From Actinorugispora endophytica (GTDB lineage Bacteria > Actinomycetota > Actinomycetes > Streptosporangiales > Streptosporangiaceae): 64,000 nt of DNA. How positions within the stretch are numbered: the stretch's first letter is position 1; every line of letters starts with the position of its first letter. This document shows positions 52,478 to 61,776 of the stretch, one piece after another. The translations under genes and the position numbers were made by a program. The DNA lies in assembly GCF_004363075.1 (NCBI RefSeq), contig NZ_SNYN01000025.1, positions 1 to 64,000 on the forward strand, given 5' to 3'. The notes under the pieces were generated by a model that saw only the letters and a program-made list of their open reading frames with translations, was not told the DNA's origin and did no database searches.

Positions 52478-53695
52478 ATGGACTCGTGGATCTCCCAGTC
52501 CGCGCACCGGAACTGGCTGGACGCCGAGGCCCGGCGCCTGCTGGAGTTCGTCTCCGCCGCCGAGCACCCGGCACACGGGTTCGCCTGGCTGGACGCCGAC
52601 GGCGCCGCGGTGCCGGACCAGGGTGTGCAGACCTGGATCACCGCGCGGATGACGCACGTGGCGTCGCTGGCGCACCTGGAGGGCGTCCCGGGCGCGGGGC
52701 CGATCGCCGACCACGGGGTGCGGGCGCTGTCCGGGCCCCTGCGCGACGCGGTCCACGGCGGCTGGTTCTCCGCGCTGGACGCCGACGGCGCACCCTCGCA
52801 GACGCGCAAGGACGCCTACCAGCACGCGTTCGTGCTGCTGGCCGCGTCCAGCGCCGCGCTCGCGGGCCGGCCGGGGGCGCGCGAACTCCTCGACGACGCG
52901 GCCTCGGTCGTCGGGGAGCGGTTCTGGGACGAGGAGGCGGGCCGCTGCCGCGAGAGCTGGGAGCGGGACTGGAGCGCGGACGAGGCGTACCGGGGCGCGA
53001 ACAGCAACATGCACCTGGTGGAGGCGTTCCTGGCCGCGTCCGACGCCACCGGCGACCCGGTGTGGGCCCGGCGGGCGCTGCGCATGGCGCGGTTCTTCGT
53101 CCACGAGGTGGCGGGCGGGCGCGGCTGGCGCCTGCCCGAGCACTTCACCGCCGACTGGGAGCCCGTCGAGGACTACAACTCCGGTGACCGCGCGCACCCG
53201 TTCCGCCCGTACGGGGTGACGGTCGGGCACGTGCTGGAGTGGGCGCGGCTGCTGGTGCACCTGGAGGCGGCGCTGGACGACGCCCCCTCGTGGCTGCTGG
53301 CCGACGCCGAGGAGATGTTCGCCTTCGCGGTGGAGCGCGGCTGGTCGGTGGACGGGGCCGAGGGGTTCGTGTACACCCTGGGCTTCGACGACACCCCGGT
53401 GGTGCGCTCGCGCATGCACTGGGTGGTGGCCGAGGCCGTGTCGGTCGCGGCCGTCCTGCTCCGCCGCACCGGGGACGACCGGTACGAGCGCTGGTACCGG
53501 GTGTGGTGGGACCACGCCGCCGCGCACTTCGTGGACACCGGTCGCGGCGGCTGGCGGCACGAACTCGACGCCTCACTCGCGTCCCCGGCCGGCGCCACCT
53601 GGAACGGCAAGCCGGACGTCTACCACGCCTTCCAGGCGACCCGGCTTCCGGTGCTGCCCCTGGCCGCGAGCCTGGCCGGCGCGCTGGCCCGGTAG
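52478..53695 (+). CDS. AGE-family sugar epimerase/isomerase
   Basis: The 405-residue (alpha/alpha)6-barrel protein belongs to the N-acylglucosamine epimerase superfamily, which includes mannose isomerases and YihS-type sulfoquinovose/mannose isomerases. Supporting stretches are GGWFSALDADGAP, KDAYQHAFVLLAASSA, NSNMHLVEAFLAASDA, PYGVTVGHVLEWARLL and the catalytic-His region RMHWVVAEAVSVAAVL. It probably interconverts aldose and ketose forms of a free sugar. A strong hairpin ends the unit three bases after the stop. Confidence 0.88.
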   Translation: MDSWISQSAHRNWLDAEARRLLEFVSAAEHPAHGFAWLDADGAAVPDQGVQTWITARMTHVASLAHLEGVPGAGPIADHGVRALSGPLRDAVHGGWFSALDADGAPSQTRKDAYQHAFVLLAASSAALAGRPGARELLDDAASVVGERFWDEEAGRCRESWERDWSADEAYRGANSNMHLVEAFLAASDATGDPVWARRALRMARFFVHEVAGGRGWRLPEHFTADWEPVEDYNSGDRAHPFRPYGVTVGHVLEWARLLVHLEAALDDAPSWLLADAEEMFAFAVERGWSVDGAEGFVYTLGFDDTPVVRSRMHWVVAEAVSVAAVLLRRTGDDRYERWYRVWWDHAAAHFVDTGRGGWRHELDASLASPAGATWNGKPDVYHAFQATRLPVLPLAASLAGALAR

Positions 53696-53697
53696 CA

Positions 53698-53741
53698 CCG
53701 AGGTCTCCCGGCGCCGCCCGGGGAGCGCCGGGAGACCTCGG
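53698..53741 (+). terminator. Hairpin terminator after AGE gene
   Basis: Perfect 17-bp stem, arms CCGAGGTCTCCCGGCGC (53698-53714) and its complement (53725-53741) with a 10-base loop. Confidence 0.88.
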
Positions 53742-53781
53742 ACGGGGCGGTCGCCCCGCCCCGGTCCCGGCGCGCGAAAGC

Positions 53782-53821
53782 CCGCGGGGGCCGCCCGGTG
53801 AGAACCGGACGACCCCCGCGG
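53782..53821 (-). terminator. Hairpin terminator after cold-shock gene
   Basis: Arms at 53782-53798 and 53805-53821 pair over 17 positions with two mismatches (core CCGCGGGGG/CCCCCGCGG); the hairpin lies 20 bases past the cold-shock stop. Confidence 0.8.
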
Positions 53822-53841
53822 GGTGAGGTATGGACTACTGC

Positions 53842-54045
53842 TCAGACCGCGCGGACGTTCTCGGCCTGCGGGCCCTTCGGGCCCTGCGTGACGTCGAACT
53901 CGACGCGCTGGTTCTCTTCGAGGTTACGGAAGCCGCTTCCCGCGATGTTGCTGTAGTGCACGAAAACGTCGGGGCCACCGGCGTCCTGGCTGATGAAGCC
54001 GAAGCCCTTCTCGCCGTTGAACCACTTGACGGTTCCCTGCGTCAT
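53842..54045 (-). CDS. cspA: Cold-shock domain protein
   Basis: The 67-residue OB-fold RNA chaperone keeps both RNA-binding motifs: KGFGFIS (RNP1) and VFVHYS (RNP2), after the standard start [14 protein letters not shown]. It melts secondary structure in mRNA. ATG 54045 follows GGGAG with 6-base spacing, and the mRNA leader is about 150 bases and structured, as in other cold-shock genes. A terminator follows. Confidence 0.97.
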   Translation of the reverse strand: MTQGTVKWFNGEKGFGFISQDAGGPDVFVHYSNIAGSGFRNLEENQRVEFDVTQGPKGPQAENVRAV

Positions 54046-54200
54046 GCGATCTCCCAATTCTTTGGAGACAGTTCCAGACCCGCACTCTGCGGGTCTGCGG
54101 GTGCTGCGAACCTTCTTCAAAGAAAAACGCCCGCTGGTCAAAAACTCCGCAGGCGATCACATGCGATCAAGGCGAAATCAACGACTGCAACCCGATGCTC
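54046..54200 (-). promoter_or_regulatory. Structured 5' leader and promoter region of cold-shock gene
   Basis: A/T-richer than its surroundings, with a perfect 9-bp hairpin CAGACCCGC/GCGGGTCTG (54075-54083 / 54089-54097) and an A-rich run TTCTTCAAAGAAAAACG near 54112-54128. Long structured leaders in cold-shock mRNAs act as thermosensors in other bacteria; that role here is inferred. Confidence 0.55.
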
Positions 54201-54381
54201 ACGTTAGCACACCGCTTCTTCCGCGACCAGGGGCTTCTCCCGTGGTCCGCGCCGCTCCCGGCCGGCCTCCCCCTCGCCCCGGCGGACGTCTGCTGGGATG
54301 ATCGGAGCGGGCGGTCCTCTCGCACCGGGGCCGCCGGCCGCCGTCAACGCCGGGTGTCCCAGGGGAAGAAGAGGTCTTGCC

Positions 54382-56691
54382 ATGTCACGCGCTCCGCACG
54401 AGGACCCCCGCCAGGACGCCCCCGAGGTCACCGAGCCCGGGCGGTCGGCAGCGGGGATTCCCGCCGTCGTCAGCAGCGTCCGGGTGGTCGGCGGCCAGGC
54501 GGGCGCCCGCCGGGGGATGCTGACGCTGCTGGACGTCAACCAGAAGAAGGGGTTCGACTGCCCCGGCTGCGCCTGGCCCGAGCCCGGCCACCGGCACCCG
54601 GCCGAGTTCTGCGAGAACGGCGCCAAGGCCGTGGCCGAGGAGGCCACGCGGCGCACCGTCACCCCGGAGTTCTTCGCCCGCCACGGGGTCGCGGACCTCG
54701 CGGGCCGCTCGGGGTACTGGCTCGGCCAGCAGGGGCGCCTCACCCGGCCGATGTACCTGGCCGCAGGGGCCTCGCACTACGAGGCCGTGTCCTGGGAGCG
54801 CGCGTTCGACCTCGTCGCCGAGGAGCTGGCGGCCCTCGACTCCCCCGACGAGGCGCTGTTCTACACCTCGGGGCGCACCAGCAACGAGGCCGCGTTCCTC
54901 TACCAGCTGTTCGCGCGCAAGTTCGGCACCAACAACCTGCCCGACTGCTCCAACATGTGCCACGAGTCCTCGGGGTCGGCGCTGGTCGAGACGCTCGGCG
55001 TGGGGAAGGGGAGCGTGCTTCTGGACGACCTCTACCAGGCCGACCTGATCATCGTGGCCGGGCAGAACCCGGGCACCAACCACCCGCGGATGCTCACCGC
55101 GCTGGAGCGGGCCAAGCGCGGCGGCGCGCGGATCATCACGGTGAACCCGCTGCCCGAGGCGGGCATGCGGCGGTTCAGGAACCCGCAGACGGTGCGCGGC
55201 CTGGCCGGGGGCGGCACCCTGCTCACCGACCTGTTCCTCCAGATCCGCCTGGGCGGCGACCTCGCGCTGTTCAGCGCGCTGAACCGGATGATGCTCCAGA
55301 TGGAGGAGCTCCGCCCCGGCTCGGTGCTGGACCGCGACTTCATCGCCGAGCACACCCACGGCTTCGACGTGTTCGCCGAGGCCCTGCTGGAGCAGGACGA
55401 CGACGCCTTCTGGTCCGAGGTCGGCGCGGCCACCGGCCTGCCCCGCGAGCAGATCGACGAGGCCCTGGCCATGGTGCTGGGCAGCAGGCGCGTCGTGGTG
55501 TGCTGGGCGATGGGCCTGACCCAGCACAAGCACTCGGTGCCGACCATCCGCGAGCTCGTGAACTTCCTGCTGCTGCGCGGCAACGTGGGCCGCCCGGGCG
55601 CGGGGGTGTGCCCGGTGCGCGGGCACAGCAACGTGCAGGGCGACCGCACGATGGGGATCTTCGAGCGGCCCGCGCCCGCGTTCCTGGACGCCCTCGGCGC
55701 GGAGTTCGGCTTCGCCCCGCCCCGCGAGCACGGCCACGACACGGTGCGCGCGATCCGCGCGATGCGCGACGGGACCGCGAGGGTGTTCTTCGCGATGGGC
55801 GGCAACTTCGTGTCGGCCTCACCCGACACGTCGGCCACGGAGGACGCCATGCGTCGCTGCCGCCTCACCGTGCACGTGTCCACCAAGCTGAACCGCTCCC
55901 ACGTGGTCACGGGGGCGCGCGCCCTCATCCTCCCGGCCCTGGGCCGCACCGACCGGGACGACAGCGGCGGGGCCGAGCAGTTCGTGACGGTCGAGGACTC
56001 GATGGGGATGGTGCACGCCTCGCGCGGGTCGGTGCGGCCGCTGTCGGACCAGATGCGCTCGGAGGTGGCGATCGTCGCGGGACTGGCCCGGCGGGTCCTG
56101 GGTCCGGACGACGACGTGCCGTGGGAGGACTTCGCCCGCGACTACGACCTCGTCCGGGACCGCATCGAGCGCGTCGTCCCGGGCTTCACCGACTTCAACG
56201 CCCGCGTTCGCCGCCCCGGGGGATTCGCCCTGCCGCACGCCCCCCGCGACGAGCGCCGCTTCCCCACCGCCACCGGGAAGGCGAACTTCACCGCCAACCC
56301 GCTGACCGCCCCACGGGTCCCCGAGGGCCGCCTGCTGCTGCAGACCCTGCGTTCGCACGACCAGTTCAACACCACCGTGTACGGCCTGGACGACCGGTAC
56401 CGGGGGATCCGCGGCGGCCGTCGGGTGGTGTTCGTGCACCCCGACGACGCCGCCGGACTGGGCCTGGCCGACGGGGCGTACGCGGACATCGTCAGCGAGT
56501 GGGAGGACGGGGTGGAGCGCCGGGCCCCGCACTTCCGGATCGTCCACTACCCCACGGCCCGCGGCTGCGCCGCCGCCTACTACCCCGAGACCAACGTCCT
56601 GGTCCCGCTGGACTCCACCGCCGACGTCTCCAACACCCCGACGTCGAAGTCGGTCGTGGTCCGCTTCGAGGCCGACTCCGGGGAGGCGTGA
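54382..56691 (+). CDS. FdhF/YdeP-family molybdopterin oxidoreductase
   Basis: The 769-residue protein resembles the alpha subunit of formate dehydrogenase. Near the N-terminus it has Cys in DCPGCAWPEPGH and EFCENGAKA for an Fe-S cluster, then DCSNMCHESSG near 190, GQNPGTNHPRML near 230, VRGHSNVQGDRTMG near 415 and the C-terminal molybdopterin-dinucleotide domain (SKSVVVRFEA ending). YdeP relatives are linked to acid resistance; the electron partner is unknown and no FdhD or other subunit is adjacent. ATG 54382 has AGAGG 8 bases upstream. Confidence 0.9.
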   Translation: MSRAPHEDPRQDAPEVTEPGRSAAGIPAVVSSVRVVGGQAGARRGMLTLLDVNQKKGFDCPGCAWPEPGHRHPAEFCENGAKAVAEEATRRTVTPEFFARHGVADLAGRSGYWLGQQGRLTRPMYLAAGASHYEAVSWERAFDLVAEELAALDSPDEALFYTSGRTSNEAAFLYQLFARKFGTNNLPDCSNMCHESSGSALVETLGVGKGSVLLDDLYQADLIIVAGQNPGTNHPRMLTALERAKRGGARIITVNPLPEAGMRRFRNPQTVRGLAGGGTLLTDLFLQIRLGGDLALFSALNRMMLQMEELRPGSVLDRDFIAEHTHGFDVFAEALLEQDDDAFWSEVGAATGLPREQIDEALAMVLGSRRVVVCWAMGLTQHKHSVPTIRELVNFLLLRGNVGRPGAGVCPVRGHSNVQGDRTMGIFERPAPAFLDALGAEFGFAPPREHGHDTVRAIRAMRDGTARVFFAMGGNFVSASPDTSATEDAMRRCRLTVHVSTKLNRSHVVTGARALILPALGRTDRDDSGGAEQFVTVEDSMGMVHASRGSVRPLSDQMRSEVAIVAGLARRVLGPDDDVPWEDFARDYDLVRDRIERVVPGFTDFNARVRRPGGFALPHAPRDERRFPTATGKANFTANPLTAPRVPEGRLLLQTLRSHDQFNTTVYGLDDRYRGIRGGRRVVFVHPDDAAGLGLADGAYADIVSEWEDGVERRAPHFRIVHYPTARGCAAAYYPETNVLVPLDSTADVSNTPTSKSVVVRFEADSGEA

Positions 56692-56716
56692 GGGGACGGC
56701 CCGTGGTGGTCTCCCC

Positions 56717-56778
56717 GCTGATCTTGACCTTTTCGGGGTCTCAACCGTCCCCGAGACCCCGAAAAGGTCAAGATCAGC
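56717..56778. repeat. 26-bp perfect palindrome, family A copy 2 (likely terminator)
   Basis: Arms at 56717-56742 and 56753-56778 pair perfectly with a 10-base loop; the arm core GATCTTGACCTTTTCGGGG is identical to the copy at 28952-29013. It begins 26 bases after the oxidoreductase stop, and the preceding CCCGTGGTG is also shared. The second base pair is exchanged relative to the other copy, which preserves pairing. Confidence 0.9.
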
Positions 56779-56959
56779 GAAGGAAGGGACTCAAGGGCGG
56801 GCTCCGATGTTCCAGGCGGCGGGCCGCCAGGACCCGCAGCAGGCGGCCGCGGGCGACCATCCGCGCCCCCCGCGTCGGGGCCGTCCATGCCTCCGGTGGC
56901 CACGGTCCTCCGGTCCGGGAGCGGTCCCTCCACCGAGGCGGTGGAGGGACCCGGGGCCG

Positions 56960-58183
56960 TCAGGGGGACGGCGTGAACGCCAGGGAGACGTTGTGGCCGC
57001 CGAACCCGAAGGCGTTGGTCAGGGCCGCCGGCAGCGGCCCCTTGCGGGCCCGGCCCGTGACCACGTCCAGCGTGATCCCGGGGTCGAGGTCGTCCACGTT
57101 GCGGGTCGGCGGGATCACCCCGTCGCGCACGGACAGGACGGTGGCCAGGGCGCCCAGCGCCCCGGCCGCGCCGAACAGGTGGCCCGTCATCGACTTGGTC
57201 GCGGTGACGGCCGGGTGCGGGCCGACGGCCTCGGTGATCGACGCCGCCTCGACGGCGTCGCCGACGGGCGTCGAGGTGGCGTGCGCGTTGACGTGCGCGA
57301 CCTGCCCGGGAGCCAGGCCCGCCGAGGACAGCGCCATGCGCATGGCGCGGACCTGCCCCTCGGGGCTGCCCGCCGTGATGTGGTGGGCGTCGGAGGTCAC
57401 GCCGCTCCCGGCCAGCACCGCGTGGACGCGGGCCGAGCGCGCCGCGGCGAACTCGGCGCGCTCCAGGACCAGCAGGGCCGCCCCCTCGCCGATCACGAAC
57501 CCGTCGCGGCCCGTGTCGAAGGGGCGCGAGGCCCGGTCCGGCTCGTCGTTGCGGGTGGAGTGCGCGCGGGCCTGGGCGAACCCGGCCAGGGTCAGGGGGT
57601 GGACGCACGCCTCGGCGCCGCCCGCCACGACCACGTCGGCCCGGCCCAGCCGGATGAGGTCGAGCCCCATCGCGATGGCCTCGGCGCCCGACGCGCACGC
57701 GCTGACGGGGGTGTGGGCGCCCGCCCTGGCCCCCAGTTCGATGCTCACCCAGGCCGCCGGTCCGTTGGACATCTGCTTGGGGATCGTCAGCGGGGAGACC
57801 CGCCGACTGCCGGAGGCGTTGAGGACGTCGTGCTGGCCGAGCATGGTCAGCGCCCCGCCGGTGCCGGTGCCCACCACCACGGCCAGGCGCTCGGGGTCGA
57901 CCTCCGGGCGGCCCGCGTGGGCCCACGCCTCGCGCGCCGCCACCAGCGCGACCTGCTGGCACCGGTCCAGCCTCCGGGCCTGGACCCGGTCCAGGACCTC
58001 GGTCGGCTCGACCTTCAGCCGGGCCGCGAGCCGCACGGGGAAGTCGACCGCCCAGTCCTCCTCGATCGGTCTGATCCCGTTCTCCCCTGCCACGAGCCCC
58101 GCCCAGGTCGAGGCGGCGTCACCGCCCAGCGGGGTCGTGGCACCCAGTCCCGTGACAACGGCGCCCGTCGTGCTGATCACCAT
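56960..58183 (-). CDS. fabF: Beta-ketoacyl-ACP synthase II
   Basis: The 407-residue thiolase-fold condensing enzyme catalyses decarboxylative chain extension of acyl-ACP. The catalytic set is complete: Cys163 (SACASGAEA), His301 (VNAHATSTPVGD), Lys330 and His335 (KSMTGHLFGAAG), and the C-terminal GGHNVSLAF. It stands alone, without acpP, fabD or polyketide genes, and carries its own start region (ATG 58183). It is therefore probably a secondary FabF; a role in a specialised lipid is possible. Confidence 0.92.
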   Translation of the reverse strand: MVISTTGAVVTGLGATTPLGGDAASTWAGLVAGENGIRPIEEDWAVDFPVRLAARLKVEPTEVLDRVQARRLDRCQQVALVAAREAWAHAGRPEVDPERLAVVVGTGTGGALTMLGQHDVLNASGSRRVSPLTIPKQMSNGPAAWVSIELGARAGAHTPVSACASGAEAIAMGLDLIRLGRADVVVAGGAEACVHPLTLAGFAQARAHSTRNDEPDRASRPFDTGRDGFVIGEGAALLVLERAEFAAARSARVHAVLAGSGVTSDAHHITAGSPEGQVRAMRMALSSAGLAPGQVAHVNAHATSTPVGDAVEAASITEAVGPHPAVTATKSMTGHLFGAAGALGALATVLSVRDGVIPPTRNVDDLDPGITLDVVTGRARKGPLPAALTNAFGFGGHNVSLAFTPSP

Positions 58184-58476
58184 CGGTCGAACTCTCCTCG
58201 GTCGTGTCGGGTCGGGCCCCCGGCCCGCCCGGGGAGCGTTCCCGCGGACGGGCCGGGGGCGGCTCCGCCCGGCCGGTCACGCTCCGAGACTTGACGAATC
58301 GTGATCAATAGTGACGCTCTCCCGCATCCGAGGCGAACCGGGCACGTCCCGCCTGGTCGGGACTCCCCCGCGCGGGGCGGCCGACGGCCCCGCGCGCCCG
58401 CGCGAAAGCTCGTAGGCTCGTCCCTTACCCGGCACGGCCGGGACCACCGGTCCGGCCCCGACGAAGGGACGCTCCC

Positions 58477-59274
58477 ATGCGCGTGGCGCTCTGCCAGATC
58501 TCCTCGACCGGCGACCCGGCGACCAACCTGGGGCTGGTCGCGGACGCCGTCGCCCGGGCGGCCGCGGCCGGGGCGCGCCTGGTGGTGCTCCCCGAGGCGG
58601 CGATGGCCCGCTTCGGCTCCGACCTGGCCGCGGCCGCCCAGGAGGTCGACGGGCCGTGGGCCTCCGGGGTGCGCGGGATCGCCCGCGAGCACGGCGTCGT
58701 CGTGGTGGCCGGGATGTTCGCGCCCGCAGGCGACCGGCGGGTGCGTAACCTGCTCCTGGCCACGGGCGGGGGCGTGGAGGCGGTCTACCAGAAGATCCAC
58801 GTCTACGACGCCTTCGGGTACCGGGAGTCCGACTCGGTGCAGCCGGGCTCCGAACCGGTGTCCTTCGAGGTCGACGGCTTCCGGTTCGGCCTGGCGACCT
58901 GCTACGACGTCCGCTTTCCCGAACTGTTCCGGCGCCTGGCCGCAGGCGGCGCCGACGCCGTCCTGCTGTGCGCCTCGTGGGGGGCCGGGGCGGGCAAGCG
59001 CGAGCAGTGGGAGCTGCTGACCCGGGCGCGGGCCCTCGACTCGACGTCCTGGGTGCTGGCCTGCGGCCAGGCGGACCCGGCGGCCTCGGGCGAGGAGGTG
59101 TCGGGCGCGGCCCCGCGCGGGATCGGCCGCAGCGCGGTCGTGGCGCCCGACGGCCGGACCGTCGCGGCGCTGGACTCCGCCCCCGGCCTGCTGGTCGCCG
59201 ACATCGACACCGAGGCGGTGGCCGCGGCGCGCACCGCGATCCCGGTGCTGCGCAACGCCCGCCTCCTCCCCTGA
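58477..59274 (+). CDS. Carbon-nitrogen hydrolase (nitrilase superfamily)
   Basis: The 265-residue enzyme has the Glu-Lys-Cys triad: Glu40 (VVLPEAAM), Lys106 (VYQKIHVYDAFG) and Cys142 (ATCYDVRFPEL). The start MRVALCQISSTGDPATN is typical of the omega-amidase/deaminated-glutathione amidase branch, which hydrolyses small amides. It is a single gene; GACGAAGGGACG lies just before ATG 58477. Confidence 0.92.
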   Translation: MRVALCQISSTGDPATNLGLVADAVARAAAAGARLVVLPEAAMARFGSDLAAAAQEVDGPWASGVRGIAREHGVVVVAGMFAPAGDRRVRNLLLATGGGVEAVYQKIHVYDAFGYRESDSVQPGSEPVSFEVDGFRFGLATCYDVRFPELFRRLAAGGADAVLLCASWGAGAGKREQWELLTRARALDSTSWVLACGQADPAASGEEVSGAAPRGIGRSAVVAPDGRTVAALDSAPGLLVADIDTEAVAAARTAIPVLRNARLLP

Positions 59275-59321
59275 GCCCGCCGACGGTCCGGAGCCGGCCC
59301 GGGGAGGGGTTCGCGTTCCGC

Positions 59322-59359
59322 CGGCCGGGGAGCGGGCCGCCGGGCCTGCTCCCCGGCCG
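59322..59359. terminator. Hairpin between convergent genes
   Basis: Arms CGGCCGGGGAGC (59322-59333) and GCTCCCCGGCCG (59348-59359) form a perfect 12-bp stem between the nitrilase and the Tat-protein gene. Confidence 0.7.
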
Positions 59360-59421
59360 ACGGGACGGACGCCGGCCCCGGGAGGGGTGAGGGCCGGCGG
59401 GAGGGGGCCCGGGGCCCGTGG

Positions 59422-60444
59422 TCAGACCTCGCGGGCGATGGCGATGGTGGCGCCCAGCCGGTCGCCCGCCTCGTAGAACATGTAGTGCACGCCCCCGTCG
59501 GTGCCGAAGGAGGGCGCCGCGGCGCGCCCGTTGTCGGGGGCGCCGCTCATCGGGTAGTGGAAGGCGCCCAGATGGACGCGGCGGGTGAAGTCCCCGCCGA
59601 CCTCGGTGACGCGCATGCCGCCGTTGCTCGTGTGGTAGACGACGTAGGCGCTGTTGTTGCGGGTCAGCAGGTGCGGCCCCGAGATGTTGGCCGCGCCGAC
59701 CTCGGAGGGGCGCACCAGCGGCTCCCGGTCGTAGGTCCAGCTGATGCCGTCCCGGGACCACCCCCAGCCGATCGACCGGCTGTTGCTCGTGCTGTTGCGC
59801 ATGAACACCATGACGTAGCGGGAGCCCCGGGCCGGGATCGGGTGCTCGAAGACCCGGGCGTAGGAGGTCTCGGTGGTCCCGGGCAGCATCCCGGTGTTCA
59901 GGACCACGCCCTGGTAGCGGAAGTGGACGCCGTCGGTGGAGCGCGCCAGCCGGGTCGTGGTGTTCTCCCCGTGGTAGTAGAGCCACATCTCCCGCGCCGC
60001 GCTGTTCCACATCACGTGCGGTGAGGAGACGTGCGAGACCGAGTGGTGCGGCGACCAGCCCCGGGCCACGATCGGGTTGCCCCGGTACTCGGTGAAGGGC
60101 CCCTCCAGGGAGTCCGCGTAGGCCAGGCAGATCCCGCCCGGCGCGTCGTGGGGCGCGTAGTACAGGTAGTAGCGCCCCATCGGCGAGGCCAGCCGCCCGG
60201 CCGTGCCGCGGATGGTGGGGAAGATGAACTCCCCCGTCGGGTTGTAGGCCAGCGCCTTCTTGTCGAAGGCGGGACGCAGGTAGCGGTAGCTCGGAAAGCC
60301 CGCCGGGCCGCTCGCGGCCGCCGCCGGGGCCGCCGCCGCCCCCGGGAGCACGGCCCCCGCTCCCAGGACCGCGGCCCCGCGCAGGAGCGTCCGACGCGAC
60401 ACCGCGGGGCTCCGGCCGCGGCCGCTCGGGGGGTGGTCGCTCAT
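59422..60444 (-). CDS. Tat-exported beta-propeller glycosidase-like protein
   Basis: The 340-residue protein starts with a Tat signal (SRRTLLRGAAVLGAGAVLPG, cleavage near AAAASG). The mature part has repeats typical of five-bladed propellers of the GH43/GH32 type: GRYYLYYAPHDAPGG, YADSLEGPFTEYRGNP, SSPHVMWNSAAREMWLYYHG and IGWGWSRDGISWT. It probably binds or cuts an extracellular plant or microbial polysaccharide. It is divergent from a LacI gene with two LacI-type palindromes between, so it is likely repressed by it. Confidence 0.88.
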   Translation of the reverse strand: MSDHPPSGRGRSPAVSRRTLLRGAAVLGAGAVLPGAAAAPAAAASGPAGFPSYRYLRPAFDKKALAYNPTGEFIFPTIRGTAGRLASPMGRYYLYYAPHDAPGGICLAYADSLEGPFTEYRGNPIVARGWSPHHSVSHVSSPHVMWNSAAREMWLYYHGENTTTRLARSTDGVHFRYQGVVLNTGMLPGTTETSYARVFEHPIPARGSRYVMVFMRNSTSNSRSIGWGWSRDGISWTYDREPLVRPSEVGAANISGPHLLTRNNSAYVVYHTSNGGMRVTEVGGDFTRRVHLGAFHYPMSGAPDNGRAAAPSFGTDGGVHYMFYEAGDRLGATIAIAREV

Positions 60445-60513
60445 GGTGGTGCTCCCCTCGTCAGGTGCGATGGAGGCCGAGTGTGCTCCGCGTCACGGCC
60501 CCCCGTCAAGGAC

Positions 60514-60527
60514 CTAATACGTATTAG
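60514..60527. promoter_or_regulatory. LacI-type operator 1
   Basis: Perfect 14-bp palindrome CTAATACGTATTAG in the divergent region, on the side of the Tat-protein gene. A near-identical second palindrome lies 89 bases away; the central CG step is typical of LacI-family sites. Confidence 0.85.
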
Positions 60528-60602
60528 TACTCACGGAAAGCGATTCCGGGGAAATTCGCGCGAAAGCGTTGACTTATCGCTTCGCAGGGCTCAGATTCTT
60601 TT

Positions 60603-60618
60603 CCTAATGCGCATTAGG
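60603..60618. promoter_or_regulatory. LacI-type operator 2
   Basis: Perfect 16-bp palindrome CCTAATGCGCATTAGG just before the LacI gene. With operator 1 it gives the consensus CTAATRCGYATTAG and suggests looping or autoregulation. Confidence 0.88.
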
Positions 60619-60640
60619 TTCAACGGAGACAGGAGTTCAC

Positions 60641-61747
60641 ATGGTCAGCGGTAGGGGCGGCGGAGGCGGCGGTCCCGGCGGCCGGACCGCCCAGGCCCGG
60701 CCCCGGCAGTCCGACATCGCGCGGGCCGCGGGGGTGTCCCAGACCACCGTGTCGCTGGTGCTGGGCGGCAACAAGGCGGGCGTCGTACTGGCCGAGGACA
60801 CCAAGCGCCGGGTGCTGGAGGCCGCCGAGTCGCTGGGCTACGCGCCCGACCCGGTGGCCACCCGGCTGGCCTCGGCGCGCAACGACATGCTGGGCCTGTT
60901 CACCTTCTCCGCGACCTTCCCCACCGAGGTGGCCCACTCCTACTACCCGGTCCTGGTGGGCGTGGAGGAGGAGGCCGCGGCCCTGGGCCAGGACCTGATC
61001 CTGTTCACCGGGTCCAGCGGCGCCGCGTCCCGCGCAGCCGACCCCGCGGCGGTGCGCCGGGTCCGGGTGGCCGACGGCTGCCTCTTCTTCGGCCGCCACG
61101 TGCCCACCGAGCAGATCGAGCGGCTCGCGCGGGACGGCTATCCGTTCGTCTACATCGGCCGGCGCGACGAACTGGGCGAGCGCGTCCCGTACGTGGGCGC
61201 CGACTACGTCCCCGCCTCCGCAGAGGTCGTGCGCCGCCTCGCCGACCTGGGGCACCGCCGCGTCCGCTACGTCCGCGAGAACGACGACGCCCCGGCCTCC
61301 GCCGACCGCGAGCGCGGCGTCCTGGCGGGCGCCCGCGAGTGCGGGATCGACACCGACGGGCTCGTCGTGCGCACCGACGGCTCCGACATCACCGCCGAGC
61401 GCGTGCGCGCCTGGCGCGCCGAGGGCGTCACCGCCCTCGTCACCGAGGAGACCGACACCGCCGCCGCGCTGTCCGCGCTCACCGGCGCGGTCGAGGCCGC
61501 GGGACTGGACTGCCCCCGCGACGTGTCCCTGGCCGTGCTGGGCGACCCGCCCGCCAGCGGGTCGGCCTTCGCCCACATCAGCGGCTTCACCGTGCCGCGC
61601 CGGGAGATGGGCCGCCGCGCGGTGCGCCTGCTCGTGGAGCTCGTCACCGGCGACCCCGGCCTCCCCGCACCGCCCCTCCAGCAGCTGGTCCCGTGCGAGC
61701 CGGTCCCCGGCCGCACCATCGGCCCCGCCCCCTCCCCAGCCCCGTGA
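60641..61747 (+). CDS. LacI-family transcriptional regulator
   Basis: The 368-residue repressor has an N-terminal HTH (about 22-45; SDIARAAGVSQTTVSLVLGG), the hinge helix and a periplasmic-binding-type ligand domain (about 80-355; GCLFFGRHVPTEQIERL and GADYVPASAEVVRRLADLGH). Two perfect palindromic operators lie directly upstream. It probably senses a sugar or acid and controls both the divergent exported protein and the downstream oxidoreductase/hydantoinase genes, which start 29 bases after its stop. Confidence 0.95.
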   Translation: MVSGRGGGGGGPGGRTAQARPRQSDIARAAGVSQTTVSLVLGGNKAGVVLAEDTKRRVLEAAESLGYAPDPVATRLASARNDMLGLFTFSATFPTEVAHSYYPVLVGVEEEAAALGQDLILFTGSSGAASRAADPAAVRRVRVADGCLFFGRHVPTEQIERLARDGYPFVYIGRRDELGERVPYVGADYVPASAEVVRRLADLGHRRVRYVRENDDAPASADRERGVLAGARECGIDTDGLVVRTDGSDITAERVRAWRAEGVTALVTEETDTAAALSALTGAVEAAGLDCPRDVSLAVLGDPPASGSAFAHISGFTVPRREMGRRAVRLLVELVTGDPGLPAPPLQQLVPCEPVPGRTIGPAPSPAP

Positions 61748-61776
61748 ACAGGGAAACCAACCCGGAAAGGCCGTTC

